Source: DATKFM01 sp963810485
GTDB lineage: Bacteria; Pseudomonadota; Alphaproteobacteria; Dongiales; Dongiaceae
Direction of reading: 5' to 3'
Length of the DNA stretch: 64,000 nt
NCBI GenBank assembly: GCA_963810485.1
Contig: CAWENQ010000003.1
Coordinates: forward strand, 806,001 to 870,000
The translations under genes were made by a program, and so were the position numbers. This document shows, piece by piece, positions 7,566-15,554 of this stretch. Positions within the stretch are counted from its first letter, which is position 1; each line of letters starts with the position of its first letter. A model generated the notes under the pieces. The model searched no databases. It was not told where the DNA came from and saw only the letters and a list, made by a program, of their open reading frames with translations.

Positions 7566-9086
7566 CTAAATCACCAGGCCGCCGCTGGGTCCGTTCTCCG
7601 CATGCACCTGACCGCTGACCGCCTCGACATTGCGCCGCACGATCCAGAGTCCGATGCCCGCGTGCAGCGAGCTGCCGGCGCCTTCGGCTTCCTGCGTCGG
7701 CCGGTTGGAGAAGCGCCGCTCGAAGATGCGCTCCAGATCCTGGGACGGCACGCCCGGCCCTTCGTCGGCGATGGTCAGCTTGGCGCGGCCGCTGTCGCGC
7801 TTCAGCGCCAGCGTGATGCGCCCGCCCGGCGGCGAGACGCTGATGGAATTGTCGACGATGTTCTCCACCACCGTTTCCAGCAGCTCCTCGCTGGCGCGCA
7901 CCACGATCTTGTCATCCAGGTCGGTCGCAAAGCGCAGCCCGCGCGCCTCGATCACGCTGCCATAGGCGACGATCATGCGCCGCAGCAGGCGGGACACATC
8001 CACCGGCTGCCGCGGCGGATCCAGCAGTTCGGCCATCGCCTCGTCCATGCGCCGCGCCGAGGACACGAGCTGGTCCAGCCGTTCGATGGAGTTCTCGATC
8101 ACTTCGATGGCGCGCCGGCCCCGCGGCTCGCCGCTGGGCACCAGTCGCTTCAGCGGCTCCAGCGACTGCCGCATGATGGCGATCGGCGTCTTCATCGCAT
8201 GGGCGTTGTCCTCGGCGGCATGGCGGATGCTGTCGGCCGACGCGCGCAGCTTGGCGATCAGATGATCGAACTCTTCGGCGACACCGGACAGTTCAACCAA
8301 TTCGTTCTGCGAGGCAAAACTCCGGTTGCCCGCATGGCCGGTGCGGATGTCCCGCGCCAGGCCTCGGAAACGCAGCACGCTGCGCCGCATGCTCAGGAAT
8401 ACGATGATGGTGATGATCGCCATCGCCAGATAGATCGCCGCGGCGACCTGCACCTCGAAGCGCTGCCATACCGGCTCCGCCAGCGAGGTGCCGAGCATGC
8501 TGGCATAGGGATGGGCCACCAGCACGATCCAGCAGCCGGCGGGCGTCAGCACCGGTGTGATCGAGGTCAGTATCTCGTCCTCGCCCGCGGGGTCCTGATA
8601 GCGCGTGGCCAGGGAGAGGTTCTCGGTGCAACTCGCGGACACTCGCCCCAGGATGCCCTGCCGCAGCAGCTCGTCGCGGGCGCGGGTCAGTTCCTCCGCC
8701 GGCACCACTGGCGACGCGGCCACGAAGAAGAAGCCGCTGACGTCGGTTTGATCCGCCGGCCGGAACAACACCTTCAGCCGCGTAGTTGCGCTGGCGAACC
8801 GCTGCAGCTCATTGTCGACGGCCAGCAGCGGCGACGGATCGGTCGTGCGCAGCAGCGGATCCAGCGCCAGCCCCACCAGCCGCCCGCGTTCCTGCACGGC
8901 TTCGATCAGCAGCGCCTGGCGGTCGGCCTCGGCCTCGACGAAAGTTTGATACAGCGCCACGGGGACGGCGATGAAAACCGCCGCCAGCAAAATGATACGG
9001 CTCGCCAGTGAGCGGCGTGGCCGGGAGGCCTGCACGCCTTGAGCAACTAGCGGCGCATTACGCCTGATCGACCCAACGATAGCCAA
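7566..9086 (-). CDS. chvG: Membrane sensor histidine kinase, ChvG-like
   Basis: About 506 residues. TM1 at residues ~31-50, a ~160-residue periplasmic loop, TM2 at ~214-233, then HAMP, HisKA and HATPase domains. The phospho-acceptor is H296 in DNAHAMKTPIA; the N box is VVENIVDNSIS, G1 is DEGPGVP and G2 is GIGLWIV. The first ATG (9086) overlaps the response-regulator stop by 29 bases; a GTG at 9035 would avoid the overlap and still precede TM1. Lies last in the lipoprotein-regulator-kinase operon. In Rhizobiales ChvG senses acid and envelope stress; the same role here is inference from the very ChvI-like partner. Confidence 0.88.
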   Translation of the reverse strand: MAIVGSIRRNAPLVAQGVQASRPRRSLASRIILLAAVFIAVPVALYQTFVEAEADRQALLIEAVQERGRLVGLALDPLLRTTDPSPLLAVDNELQRFASATTRLKVLFRPADQTDVSGFFFVAASPVVPAEELTRARDELLRQGILGRVSASCTENLSLATRYQDPAGEDEILTSITPVLTPAGCWIVLVAHPYASMLGTSLAEPVWQRFEVQVAAAIYLAMAIITIIVFLSMRRSVLRFRGLARDIRTGHAGNRSFASQNELVELSGVAEEFDHLIAKLRASADSIRHAAEDNAHAMKTPIAIMRQSLEPLKRLVPSGEPRGRRAIEVIENSIERLDQLVSSARRMDEAMAELLDPPRQPVDVSRLLRRMIVAYGSVIEARGLRFATDLDDKIVVRASEELLETVVENIVDNSISVSPPGGRITLALKRDSGRAKLTIADEGPGVPSQDLERIFERRFSNRPTQEAEGAGSSLHAGIGLWIVRRNVEAVSGQVHAENGPSGGLVI

Positions 9087-9840
9087 AGCCTGGATAGTTC
9101 TCGATGCATTCGAATGTATCGTCCACGTCGCGGAATTTCTGTCTTATCCGCTTGATGAACGACCGGACATTCACGCGGTAGCCGTCTTCGCCATAGCCGG
9201 CAATGAAGTCCTTCCCCCTCACCAGATCGTAGATCTGGCGGTAGGACACGTCGGTGTCCTTGGCCGTCGCCAGGAGATGCACGATCTGGAATTCCGTCAG
9301 CGTCAGGTCGACGCGATGGCTGCTATAGAACGCCCGCTTGATGTCGTTGCGCAGCTCGAGGCCGCCGCGGGAAAAGACCACCGGCAAGTCCTGAGCCAGC
9401 TCCGCGCCCGCACCACCCTTGGCGCCGTCGGTGATCAGCCGCAGCCGCTGCAGGATGATCGACAGGCTGCGGGATTTCTCGATGAAATCCACCGCGCCCC
9501 AGCGCAGCGCCGCCTCTTCGTATATCTCGTCGCTCAGCACCGTGAGAAAGATGACCGGCACCTGCACATCGCGGGTGCGCAGCTGCCGCAGCACGCCGAG
9601 CCCGTCGACGCCGGGCATGCGCCAGTCCAACAGGATCGCATCGGCAGCTCCGCCGCTGTCGAAGTGCCTGAGCGCGGATTCGCCATCGCCGAAATCTTCG
9701 ATCTGATAGCCGTTTTCGACGAGATTGAGCCCCAGCGATTCGCGGAACAGCGCATCATCGTCGACGATTACGACCCGCTTGGCGGCCTCGGCCAGCGCTG
9801 TCGCGTGAGTCAGGTTCCCGGCATCAACTGCTGCAGACAT
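9058..9840 (-). CDS. chvI: OmpR-family response regulator, ChvI-like
   Basis: 260 residues. Receiver domain with acidic DDD at 27-29 and phospho-acceptor D72 (ILLDWRMPGVDG), then a winged-helix DNA-binding domain. The C-terminus (RVNVRSFIKRIRQKF, then ENYPGFGYRW) is strikingly like ChvI of Rhizobiales, which controls envelope and acid-response genes. Overlaps the upstream lipoprotein gene by about 31 bases and the kinase start by up to 29, so expression is coupled. The alternative name is simply an OmpR-type regulator. Confidence 0.9.
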   Translation of the reverse strand: MSAAVDAGNLTHATALAEAAKRVVIVDDDALFRESLGLNLVENGYQIEDFGDGESALRHFDSGGAADAILLDWRMPGVDGLGVLRQLRTRDVQVPVIFLTVLSDEIYEEAALRWGAVDFIEKSRSLSIILQRLRLITDGAKGGAGAELAQDLPVVFSRGGLELRNDIKRAFYSSHRVDLTLTEFQIVHLLATAKDTDVSYRQIYDLVRGKDFIAGYGEDGYRVNVRSFIKRIRQKFRDVDDTFECIENYPGFGYRWVDQA

Positions 9841-10322
9841 TGCTCGCTTACTTCCTCATTCAGTTTCGTCGTATCGAACTCACGCGCTTTGCCGTTGTCG
9901 ATTTCGTAAGTCAGGGCCCGGAATTCGCGCGTATTAATGTCGGCGTAGAAGAAAACATTCAGCACGCAGCTATCGGTGCTGTAGGTCCATACCTTTCCCG
10001 GCGGCTTCTCGCCCCGGCCGCTGGGCTCGCCCAGCAGGCTCTGTATCTGCTCGAAGTTCAACCCGACCAGCTCCTTCGGGTCCAGCTGCGGCGACTTGAA
10101 CTCCTCAACATTGACCGGGCCGCTGGTCATGAACGTGGTCCCCGCGACCGGCTTGCTGCCGGGCACCGGCACCGCATCCTGCGGCAGCGGCGGCAACTCG
10201 GGCGCCTCAGTCCGGACGGTCGACTCCGGCACGGCCGCCACATTGTAGTCCCGCTGGTCGCCTGTAGCGCATGCGCTCAGAGCCGCCATCGCGACGACCG
10301 GCAACACCAGACTGCGCCTCAT
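9810..10322 (-). CDS. Outer-membrane/periplasmic lipoprotein, BamE/SmpA-like fold
   Basis: 170-residue lipoprotein from ATG 10322; the frame runs open 12 codons further upstream but the signal peptide starts here. Signal MRRSLVLPVVAMAALSAC ends in lipobox LSAC with Cys18. A Pro-rich linker follows, then LDPKELVGLNFEQIQSLLGEP, a segment typical of the small BamE/SmpA/OmlA fold, and a Cys pair (C in TDSCVL and in EQCLQQ) that may form a disulfide. First gene of the operon with the ChvI/ChvG pair, which suggests it reports or modulates envelope stress (inference). Confidence 0.8.
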   Translation of the reverse strand: MRRSLVLPVVAMAALSACATGDQRDYNVAAVPESTVRTEAPELPPLPQDAVPVPGSKPVAGTTFMTSGPVNVEEFKSPQLDPKELVGLNFEQIQSLLGEPSGRGEKPPGKVWTYSTDSCVLNVFFYADINTREFRALTYEIDNGKAREFDTTKLNEEVSEQCLQQLMPGT

Positions 10323-10491
10323 GGCTCTGCCCCTCTGTTGGCATACGGGCTCATCCATCCACCCTCGAATGAGCCGCAGAAGCGGTTAACAGACCATTAA
10401 CGCATCGGGCAACCGCTAACCCAATCATTATTTTGGGCGAGCGGCGACACCGGAACAATCTTTCTTTTCAAGCACAAAGACTTGCCAAGAA

Positions 10492-10506
10492 AACGTTAAC
10501 GTTAAC
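10492..10506. promoter_or_regulatory. Perfect palindrome upstream of the lipoprotein-ChvI-ChvG operon
   Basis: AACGTTAACGTT (10492-10503) and the shifted GTTAACGTTAAC (10495-10506) are both perfect 12-bp palindromes within an AT-rich patch, about 170 bases upstream of the lipoprotein start and between two genes of the minus strand. LacI/GntR-type operators often look like this. Whether a regulator uses it is unknown. Confidence 0.35.
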
Positions 10507-10598
10507 CCGAGGGTGGCGCAAGCGGAAGCATGGGTGGCGGGCGTGGCAAAATTTTGGCGATTCGGCCGGCCCGGTGACAAAAAAGGCAAATAGCAAGA

Positions 10599-11435
10599 CT
10601 ATTTCCTGGGCTTTATCGCCTCCCAGTCCGATTCGGTGAGGCGGTCGAGGAAGTTGAACTGCCCCGCCCCCTGCAGCCACTCGCCGCCATCGATCGTCAC
10701 CACCTCGCCATTGATGTAGCCGCTCCCGTCGCACAGCAGGAAGCTGGCCAGATTGGCCAATTCCAGGTGCTCGCCAACTCGTTGCAGCGGGTTCTTCGTC
10801 TCGAACACCCGCGCCAGGTCCGCCCGCGGCACCAGCCGCTCCCAGGCGCCCGGAGTCGGGAAAGGACCGGGGGCGATCGCGTTCAGCCGCACGCCACGGC
10901 CACCCCACTCCACCGCCAGGCTCCGGGTCATGGCCAACACGCCGGCCTTGGCCATGGCCGACGGCACCACATAGGCCGAGCCGGTCCAGGCATAGGTGGT
11001 AATGATGCTGAGGACCGTCCCCTTCTGCTTCGCCACCAGCCACCGCCGGCCCGCACCGAGGGTGCAATAGGCGGCGCCATGGAGGACGATGTTGAGAATG
11101 GCATCGACTCCCCGCGGCGACAGGGACTCGGACCGGGAGATGAAGTTGCCGGCGGCATTGTTCACCAACGCGTCGAGCGGCCGCTTGTTCCAGATCTTCT
11201 CGAACATAGCGTCCACCGCCGCGGCATCGCGGATGTCGCAGCCATGGGTCTCGACCGAGCCCTTGGTCTCGGCCGTGAGCTCCGCCGCCGCCTCCTGCAA
11301 CACCTGCTCGCGCCGCCCGCAGATGACGAGCTCTGCCCCCAGCTCCAGAAACCGCCGGCCCATCGACAGGCCAAGACCGGTCCCGCCTCCCGTCACCAGG
11401 ATGCGTTTACCCTTCAGCAGATCACGCTGAAACAT
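10599..11435 (-). CDS. SDR oxidoreductase, 2,4-dienoyl-CoA reductase-like
   Basis: 278 residues, Rossmann-fold short-chain dehydrogenase. Seen: cofactor loop VTGGGTGLG (14-22), NNAAG (92-96), catalytic Tyr148 and Lys163 in TTYAWTGSAYVVPSAMAKAG. The 15-residue Tyr-Lys spacing and the SAYVVPSAMAKAG sequence match the mitochondrial DECR subfamily rather than the usual YxxxK enzymes. It would reduce 2,4-dienoyl-CoA to 3-enoyl-CoA with NADPH in unsaturated fatty-acid oxidation. Third gene of a minus-strand operon behind a crotonase and an acyl-CoA dehydrogenase, consistent with an auxiliary beta-oxidation set. Confidence 0.88.
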   Translation of the reverse strand: MFQRDLLKGKRILVTGGGTGLGLSMGRRFLELGAELVICGRREQVLQEAAAELTAETKGSVETHGCDIRDAAAVDAMFEKIWNKRPLDALVNNAAGNFISRSESLSPRGVDAILNIVLHGAAYCTLGAGRRWLVAKQKGTVLSIITTYAWTGSAYVVPSAMAKAGVLAMTRSLAVEWGGRGVRLNAIAPGPFPTPGAWERLVPRADLARVFETKNPLQRVGEHLELANLASFLLCDGSGYINGEVVTIDGGEWLQGAGQFNFLDRLTESDWEAIKPRK

Positions 11436-11460
11436 TCTTGCAGGTTCCTTTGCTGGATGT

Positions 11461-12627
11461 TCAGCCGTTCAACGGCCGCAGGATCTCCCGCGAGATGATG
11501 TGCCGCTGAATCTCGCTGGTGCCTTCCCAGATGCGCTCGATGCGCGCATCCCGCCACAGCATCTCCAGCGGCAGCTCGTCCATCAGACCCATGCCGCCGA
11601 GAATCTGGATCGCATGGTCGGTCACGCGGCCCGCCATCTCCGATGCATAGAGCTTCGCCATCGCTGCATCGCTGTTGGTCATGTTGCCCTGCGAATATTT
11701 CCAGGCCGCCTGCATGGTCAGCAGGTCGGCGGCGCGCAGCTCCGTCGCCATATCCGCGAGCTTGAAGCTCACGCCCTGGAACTTGCCGATGTTCTGGCCG
11801 AACTGCTTGCGGGTCGCCGCCCATTCGGAGGCGATCTGCAGCGCGCGCTCCGCCTTACCGCAACAGGTCGCCGCCGTGAGGATGCGCGTGTTGGAGAGCC
11901 ACTGCCCTGCCAGATCGAAGCCCTTGCCCTCCTCGCCCAGGATGTTCCGCGCGGGAATGCGGCAACCGTCGAATGAGAGCTGGTAGTTGTGATAGGCGCG
12001 ATGGCTGACCGGCTTCGGCCCGCGCCTGATGTCGAACCCCGGCGTCCCGACATCGACGAGGAAACAGGTGATGCGCTTGCGCTCGCCCTTCGGCGTCTTG
12101 TCGATGCCCGTGACCGTGAACAGGATGACGAAGTCCGGCTTGGTCACGCAGCTGATGAAATGCTTGCTGCCGTTAATCAGGTAATCGCTGCCATCGGCCG
12201 TCGCCCGCGTCTGGATGCTCATGGCGTCCGAGCCTGCATTGGGCTCGGTCAAACCAAAGGCCTCCTTGCGCTCTCCGCGCACCGTCGGCAGCAGATAGGT
12301 CTCGCGCTGATCGCCCTGGCAGGCGTTGAGGATCTCCGACGGCCGGCCGACCCAGCCCACCAAGCCCCAGGTGCTTTTGCCCAATTCACGGTCCATCAGC
12401 GTCGCCGACAGGAAATCCAGCCCGCCGCCGCCCGCTTCCTCCGGCATGTTGGCGGCATGCAGCCCCTGCTCCTTGGCCCGCTTCTGGATCTGCTTGCCCA
12501 GCTCGACCGGAATTTCGCCACGCCGCTCGATCTCCCGCTCATGGGGAAATATTTCCTTCTCCATGAATTGCCGGACGGAATCCACCAGCATCCCCTGCTC
12601 TTCCGTCGGCGTGAAATCCCAGCCCAT
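11461..12627 (-). CDS. Acyl-CoA dehydrogenase
   Basis: 388 residues, full-length ACAD. Seen: FGLTEPNAGSDAMSIQTRAT (FAD/substrate region), RRGPKPVSHRAYHNYQLSF, RKQFGQNIGKFQGVSFKLAD, QILGGMGLMDELP and the C-terminal WEGTSEIQRHIISREIL. The Glu of WEGT aligns with the MCAD catalytic base. It passes electrons to ETF. Sits between the crotonase (20-base gap) and the SDR (25-base gap) in one operon. Chain-length specificity not readable. Confidence 0.93.
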   Translation of the reverse strand: MGWDFTPTEEQGMLVDSVRQFMEKEIFPHEREIERRGEIPVELGKQIQKRAKEQGLHAANMPEEAGGGGLDFLSATLMDRELGKSTWGLVGWVGRPSEILNACQGDQRETYLLPTVRGERKEAFGLTEPNAGSDAMSIQTRATADGSDYLINGSKHFISCVTKPDFVILFTVTGIDKTPKGERKRITCFLVDVGTPGFDIRRGPKPVSHRAYHNYQLSFDGCRIPARNILGEEGKGFDLAGQWLSNTRILTAATCCGKAERALQIASEWAATRKQFGQNIGKFQGVSFKLADMATELRAADLLTMQAAWKYSQGNMTNSDAAMAKLYASEMAGRVTDHAIQILGGMGLMDELPLEMLWRDARIERIWEGTSEIQRHIISREILRPLNG

Positions 12628-12647
12628 CGCGATGCCTTCTTCTTGCG

Positions 12648-13421
12648 TTAGTGGCCCCGAAACACTGGCGCGCGCTTTTCAGTTGCTGCCGCCATCGCTT
12701 CTTTGAAATCCCCGGTCCGATAGCAGCGCTCCGACGCCGCTTTCTCCTCGGCCAGTTGCGCGCGAAGATCGCGCGTGGCCGCCGTCTCCATCAACCGTTT
12801 TGTTTCCGCGATGGCAATCGACGGACCCGCCGCCAGCCGTTCGGCGAACGCTCGGGAGGCCCCGGCCAGGCCGTCGGCGCCATGCACTTCCGTCACCAGC
12901 CCGCGCGCCAATGCCTCCGCCGCGGTCCAGAACTCCGCGGTGAAGGCAAAGCGCTTCGCCTGCTCCAAGCCGATCAGGCGCGGCAACAGCCAAGTGCCGC
13001 CCGCATCCGGGCAGATCGCCATGCGGGTATAGGCGCATTGGAACCGGGCGCTGTCGGACGCCAGCCGGAAATCGCAGGCGAGCGCCAGGTCCAGTCCGGC
13101 GCCGACCGCGGCACCGTTGATCCAGGCCACCGCCGGCGCAGGAAAGCCGGCCACATCCAGGATCAGCCCATGCATCTCCTCGACCCAGGGAAATGTCGCG
13201 CTCTCGCCCCGCGCTTCAACCTCCGCCCATTCCGCTACATCGCCGCCGGCGCAGAACGCCTTGCCGTTGCCCGTCATCACCAGGCAACGAACTTTGTCGG
13301 TCTTCGCCTGAAGTACGGCTTGGCGCAGCGCGAGGATCAGCGCGAGGTTGAGCGCGTTGCGCACGTCCGGCCGGTCCAGCGTCAGGTACCGGACTCCCGC
13401 GCGATCATCGACTGAAAGCAT
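12648..13421 (-). CDS. Enoyl-CoA hydratase/isomerase (crotonase) family protein
   Basis: 257 residues from ATG 13421, with GGGAGAAGG ideally placed; the frame is open another 25 codons upstream without family similarity. Oxyanion-hole motif GNGKAFCAGGDVAEW is present. The two Glu residues used by classical hydratases (in GGGCE and GQPE of the rat enzyme) look absent: this protein has AGLDLAL and CAYTRM instead. PDAGGTWLLPRLIG resembles the PaaG-type isomerase active-site segment with an Asp. An isomerase role is therefore as likely as a hydratase. First gene of the operon, divergent from the TetR gene. Confidence 0.88.
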   Translation of the reverse strand: MLSVDDRAGVRYLTLDRPDVRNALNLALILALRQAVLQAKTDKVRCLVMTGNGKAFCAGGDVAEWAEVEARGESATFPWVEEMHGLILDVAGFPAPAVAWINGAAVGAGLDLALACDFRLASDSARFQCAYTRMAICPDAGGTWLLPRLIGLEQAKRFAFTAEFWTAAEALARGLVTEVHGADGLAGASRAFAERLAAGPSIAIAETKRLMETAATRDLRAQLAEEKAASERCYRTGDFKEAMAAATEKRAPVFRGH

Positions 13422-13571
13422 TTTTCCTTCTCCCGGCGTTCGTTGCGCGCCGCCTGTTGCCGCGCCGTGCCAGACATTTCGCTTATCTCGATGCACGGAA
13501 ACAACTTTGTCTATCCGAAGCGCGCCTTTTTTTTGGCGGCATGAACACAGGAAATATGGTGCGACGGCAAG

Positions 13572-13606
13572 TTGACTGCCCGTTCAGTGAAAGTGTATTA
13601 TACTTT
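13572..13606 (+). promoter_or_regulatory. Promoter with overlapping palindromic operator for the TetR gene
   Basis: TTGACT (13572-13577) and TATTAT (13596-13601) are separated by 18 bases, a sigma-70-like pair. The -10 box sits inside the imperfect palindrome AAAGTGTATTATACTTT (13590-13606). This is in the divergent region between the crotonase operon and TetR, so binding by TetR could control itself and possibly both directions (inference). Confidence 0.5.
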
Positions 13607-13657
13607 ATATATCAATAGTATAGAGAAGATTGTCGAGCAGAACTCGATACTTAGGCC

Positions 13658-14284
13658 ATGGCGCGGAAAGACCTCAGACTCGAACGGCGCAAGGAACTTA
13701 TCCTCGTGACGATCAGCGTGATCGGCGAGTATGGCTTCGAACGTACGACCATGGCCCGCGTCGCCAATGCGGCCAACGCCACGCCGGCGGAAATGCGCCT
13801 CTATTTCCGCGACAAGAAGGACCTGCTGGCGGAAACATTGCGCAGCCTGGTGCTGAAGTACGAAGGCTGCTGGCGCGAAAAGGTGCATCGTGCCGCGGCG
13901 CCGATCGAGAAACTCAAGGCCATGGTCGAGGCCGACTTCGATCCCATGGTCACCAACCGCCCGGGCGCCATCGTCTGGTACGGTTTCTGGCGCGAGGCGC
14001 AATGGCGGCCCGAATGCCGGCAGATCTGCGAGCGGCTGTCCAACGCCTATTTCGAGCAGGCGCGCGCGATCATCCAGCAGATCGCCGACCAGAGTCGCGA
14101 CCGCAAGATGGACGTCACCGGCCTGACTCGCGCCTTTAACGCCATGATCGACGGCCTCTGGCTGGACCACCTGGTCAATCCGGAGGCCTGTACGCAGGAA
14201 GTCGCGCACCGCACCTGCCACGCCTTCCTGGCGGTCGCATTCCCGCTGGAATACGCGGCATCGAACCTATCGAGCGCCGCTTAG
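13658..14284 (+). CDS. TetR-family regulator, BetI-like
   Basis: 208 residues. N-terminal helix-turn-helix: RRKELILVTISVIGEYGFER, then MARVANAANATPAEMRLYF. The C-terminal ligand domain contains PGAIVWYGFWREAQWRP and MIDGLWL, typical of the BetI/TetR_C_6 type. BetI-like repressors respond to choline and related quaternary amines; ligand here is unknown but the next gene is a Rieske oxygenase of the betaine/carnitine type, which fits. Divergent from the crotonase operon; first gene of the plus-strand block. Confidence 0.9.
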   Translation: MARKDLRLERRKELILVTISVIGEYGFERTTMARVANAANATPAEMRLYFRDKKDLLAETLRSLVLKYEGCWREKVHRAAAPIEKLKAMVEADFDPMVTNRPGAIVWYGFWREAQWRPECRQICERLSNAYFEQARAIIQQIADQSRDRKMDVTGLTRAFNAMIDGLWLDHLVNPEACTQEVAHRTCHAFLAVAFPLEYAASNLSSAA

Positions 14285-14333
14285 CCCGTTCGCGGGCCTA
14301 GTTGTCCAAGCCACCCGGAAAAGGAGTCGGTCC

Positions 14334-15536
14334 ATGTCGGCAACGGCATTGAAGTCAGAGAGCGCAGACCCGGGATCCTCGTTCAGCCGGGAAACGCTGC
14401 CAGGATGGACCTACAACAACGCCGAGTTTTTCGCGCTCGAACGCCGCGATCTCCTGCTGAAGAACTGGCAGATCGTCTGTCATGTCAACGAGGTCGCAAA
14501 ACCTGGCGACTACGCCACGCTGGATATGCTGGGCGAGCGCGCCTTCGTGATCCGCGGCGATGACGGCGTGCTGCGTGCCTTCCACAATGTCTGCCGCCAT
14601 CGTGCCGCCGCCGTGGTGCGCGGCGGCACCGGCCGCTGCAATCAGGCCATCCGCTGCTTCTATCACGGCTGGGCCTATGAACTTGACGGACGGCTGAAGG
14701 CGCTGCCCGCCGAGGCCACCTTCGCCAAGCTCAACAAGGCTGATTTCGGCCTGAAGCCGCTGGAGATCGAGCTCTATATGGGCTTCGCCTTCATCCGCTT
14801 CGTCTCCGGCGGCGCCGGCGTCGCCGAACGCCTGGCACCGTATCACGACGAGCTCGCCGCCTACCGCATCGAAGAGATGGTGCCCTGGGGCCGCGTTTGG
14901 GACGTGGACATCCCTGTCGATTGGAAGAACGTAATGGACAATTATCTCGAGGGCTATCACGTGCCCGTCGGCCATCCCGGCCTCTACCGCCTGTTCGGCA
15001 CCAGCTACGAAGTCGAGGCGCGTCCCGGCAATGTCGCCCGCGCTACCGGCTGGCTGCGCGACAAGGAATCCTCCAATTGGAGCGAGCGCCACTATCAGCG
15101 CCTGCGGCCGGAATTGGCGCATCTCGAAGATTATCAGCGTAAGAGCTGGCGCTACTACAAGATGCTGCCGAACTTTGCCTTCGACGTCTATCCAGAGCAG
15201 ATGGACTTCTTTCAGATCATTCCGGTGGCGCCCGGGAAGTCGCGGCTGCGTGGCCGCATCTACGCGCTGCCCACCGACGATCGCCGGATGAAGGCGGCGC
15301 GCTGGCTCAACACCCGCATCAACGTCGAAGTGTTCCGGGAAGACAACAGCCTGATCGAATCCGTGCAGGCGGGCCTTGGCACCAGCGCCTATGGCCAGGG
15401 CTATTTCTCCGAGAAGGAAGTCTGCTTGCGCCAGTTCCACGACATGATCCGCGACGCGATCCCCGTCGCCAACCAAGTCGAGCCGCCTGAGCCCGGCACT
15501 GTCGCCGCGCTGAATGCGAAACTCGCCGCCAACTAG
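14334..15536 (+). CDS. Rieske non-heme iron oxygenase, alpha subunit (CntA/GbcA-type)
   Basis: 400 residues. Rieske cluster C87-x-H89 (VCRHR) and C108-x2-H111 (CFYHGW). Mononuclear iron site DNYLEGYHVPVGH gives H209 and H214; the residue that links the two metal sites is E206 where most ring-hydroxylating enzymes have Asp. Glu at this place is a hallmark of carnitine monooxygenase CntA and related quaternary-amine demethylases, so a methylated amine rather than an aromatic ring is the likely substrate (inference). No ferredoxin-reductase partner (CntB/GbcB) is in the window. Followed at 18 bases by an acyl-CoA dehydrogenase. Confidence 0.88.
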   Translation: MSATALKSESADPGSSFSRETLPGWTYNNAEFFALERRDLLLKNWQIVCHVNEVAKPGDYATLDMLGERAFVIRGDDGVLRAFHNVCRHRAAAVVRGGTGRCNQAIRCFYHGWAYELDGRLKALPAEATFAKLNKADFGLKPLEIELYMGFAFIRFVSGGAGVAERLAPYHDELAAYRIEEMVPWGRVWDVDIPVDWKNVMDNYLEGYHVPVGHPGLYRLFGTSYEVEARPGNVARATGWLRDKESSNWSERHYQRLRPELAHLEDYQRKSWRYYKMLPNFAFDVYPEQMDFFQIIPVAPGKSRLRGRIYALPTDDRRMKAARWLNTRINVEVFREDNSLIESVQAGLGTSAYGQGYFSEKEVCLRQFHDMIRDAIPVANQVEPPEPGTVAALNAKLAAN

Positions 15537-15554
15537 AAACGCAAGGTCACATCG

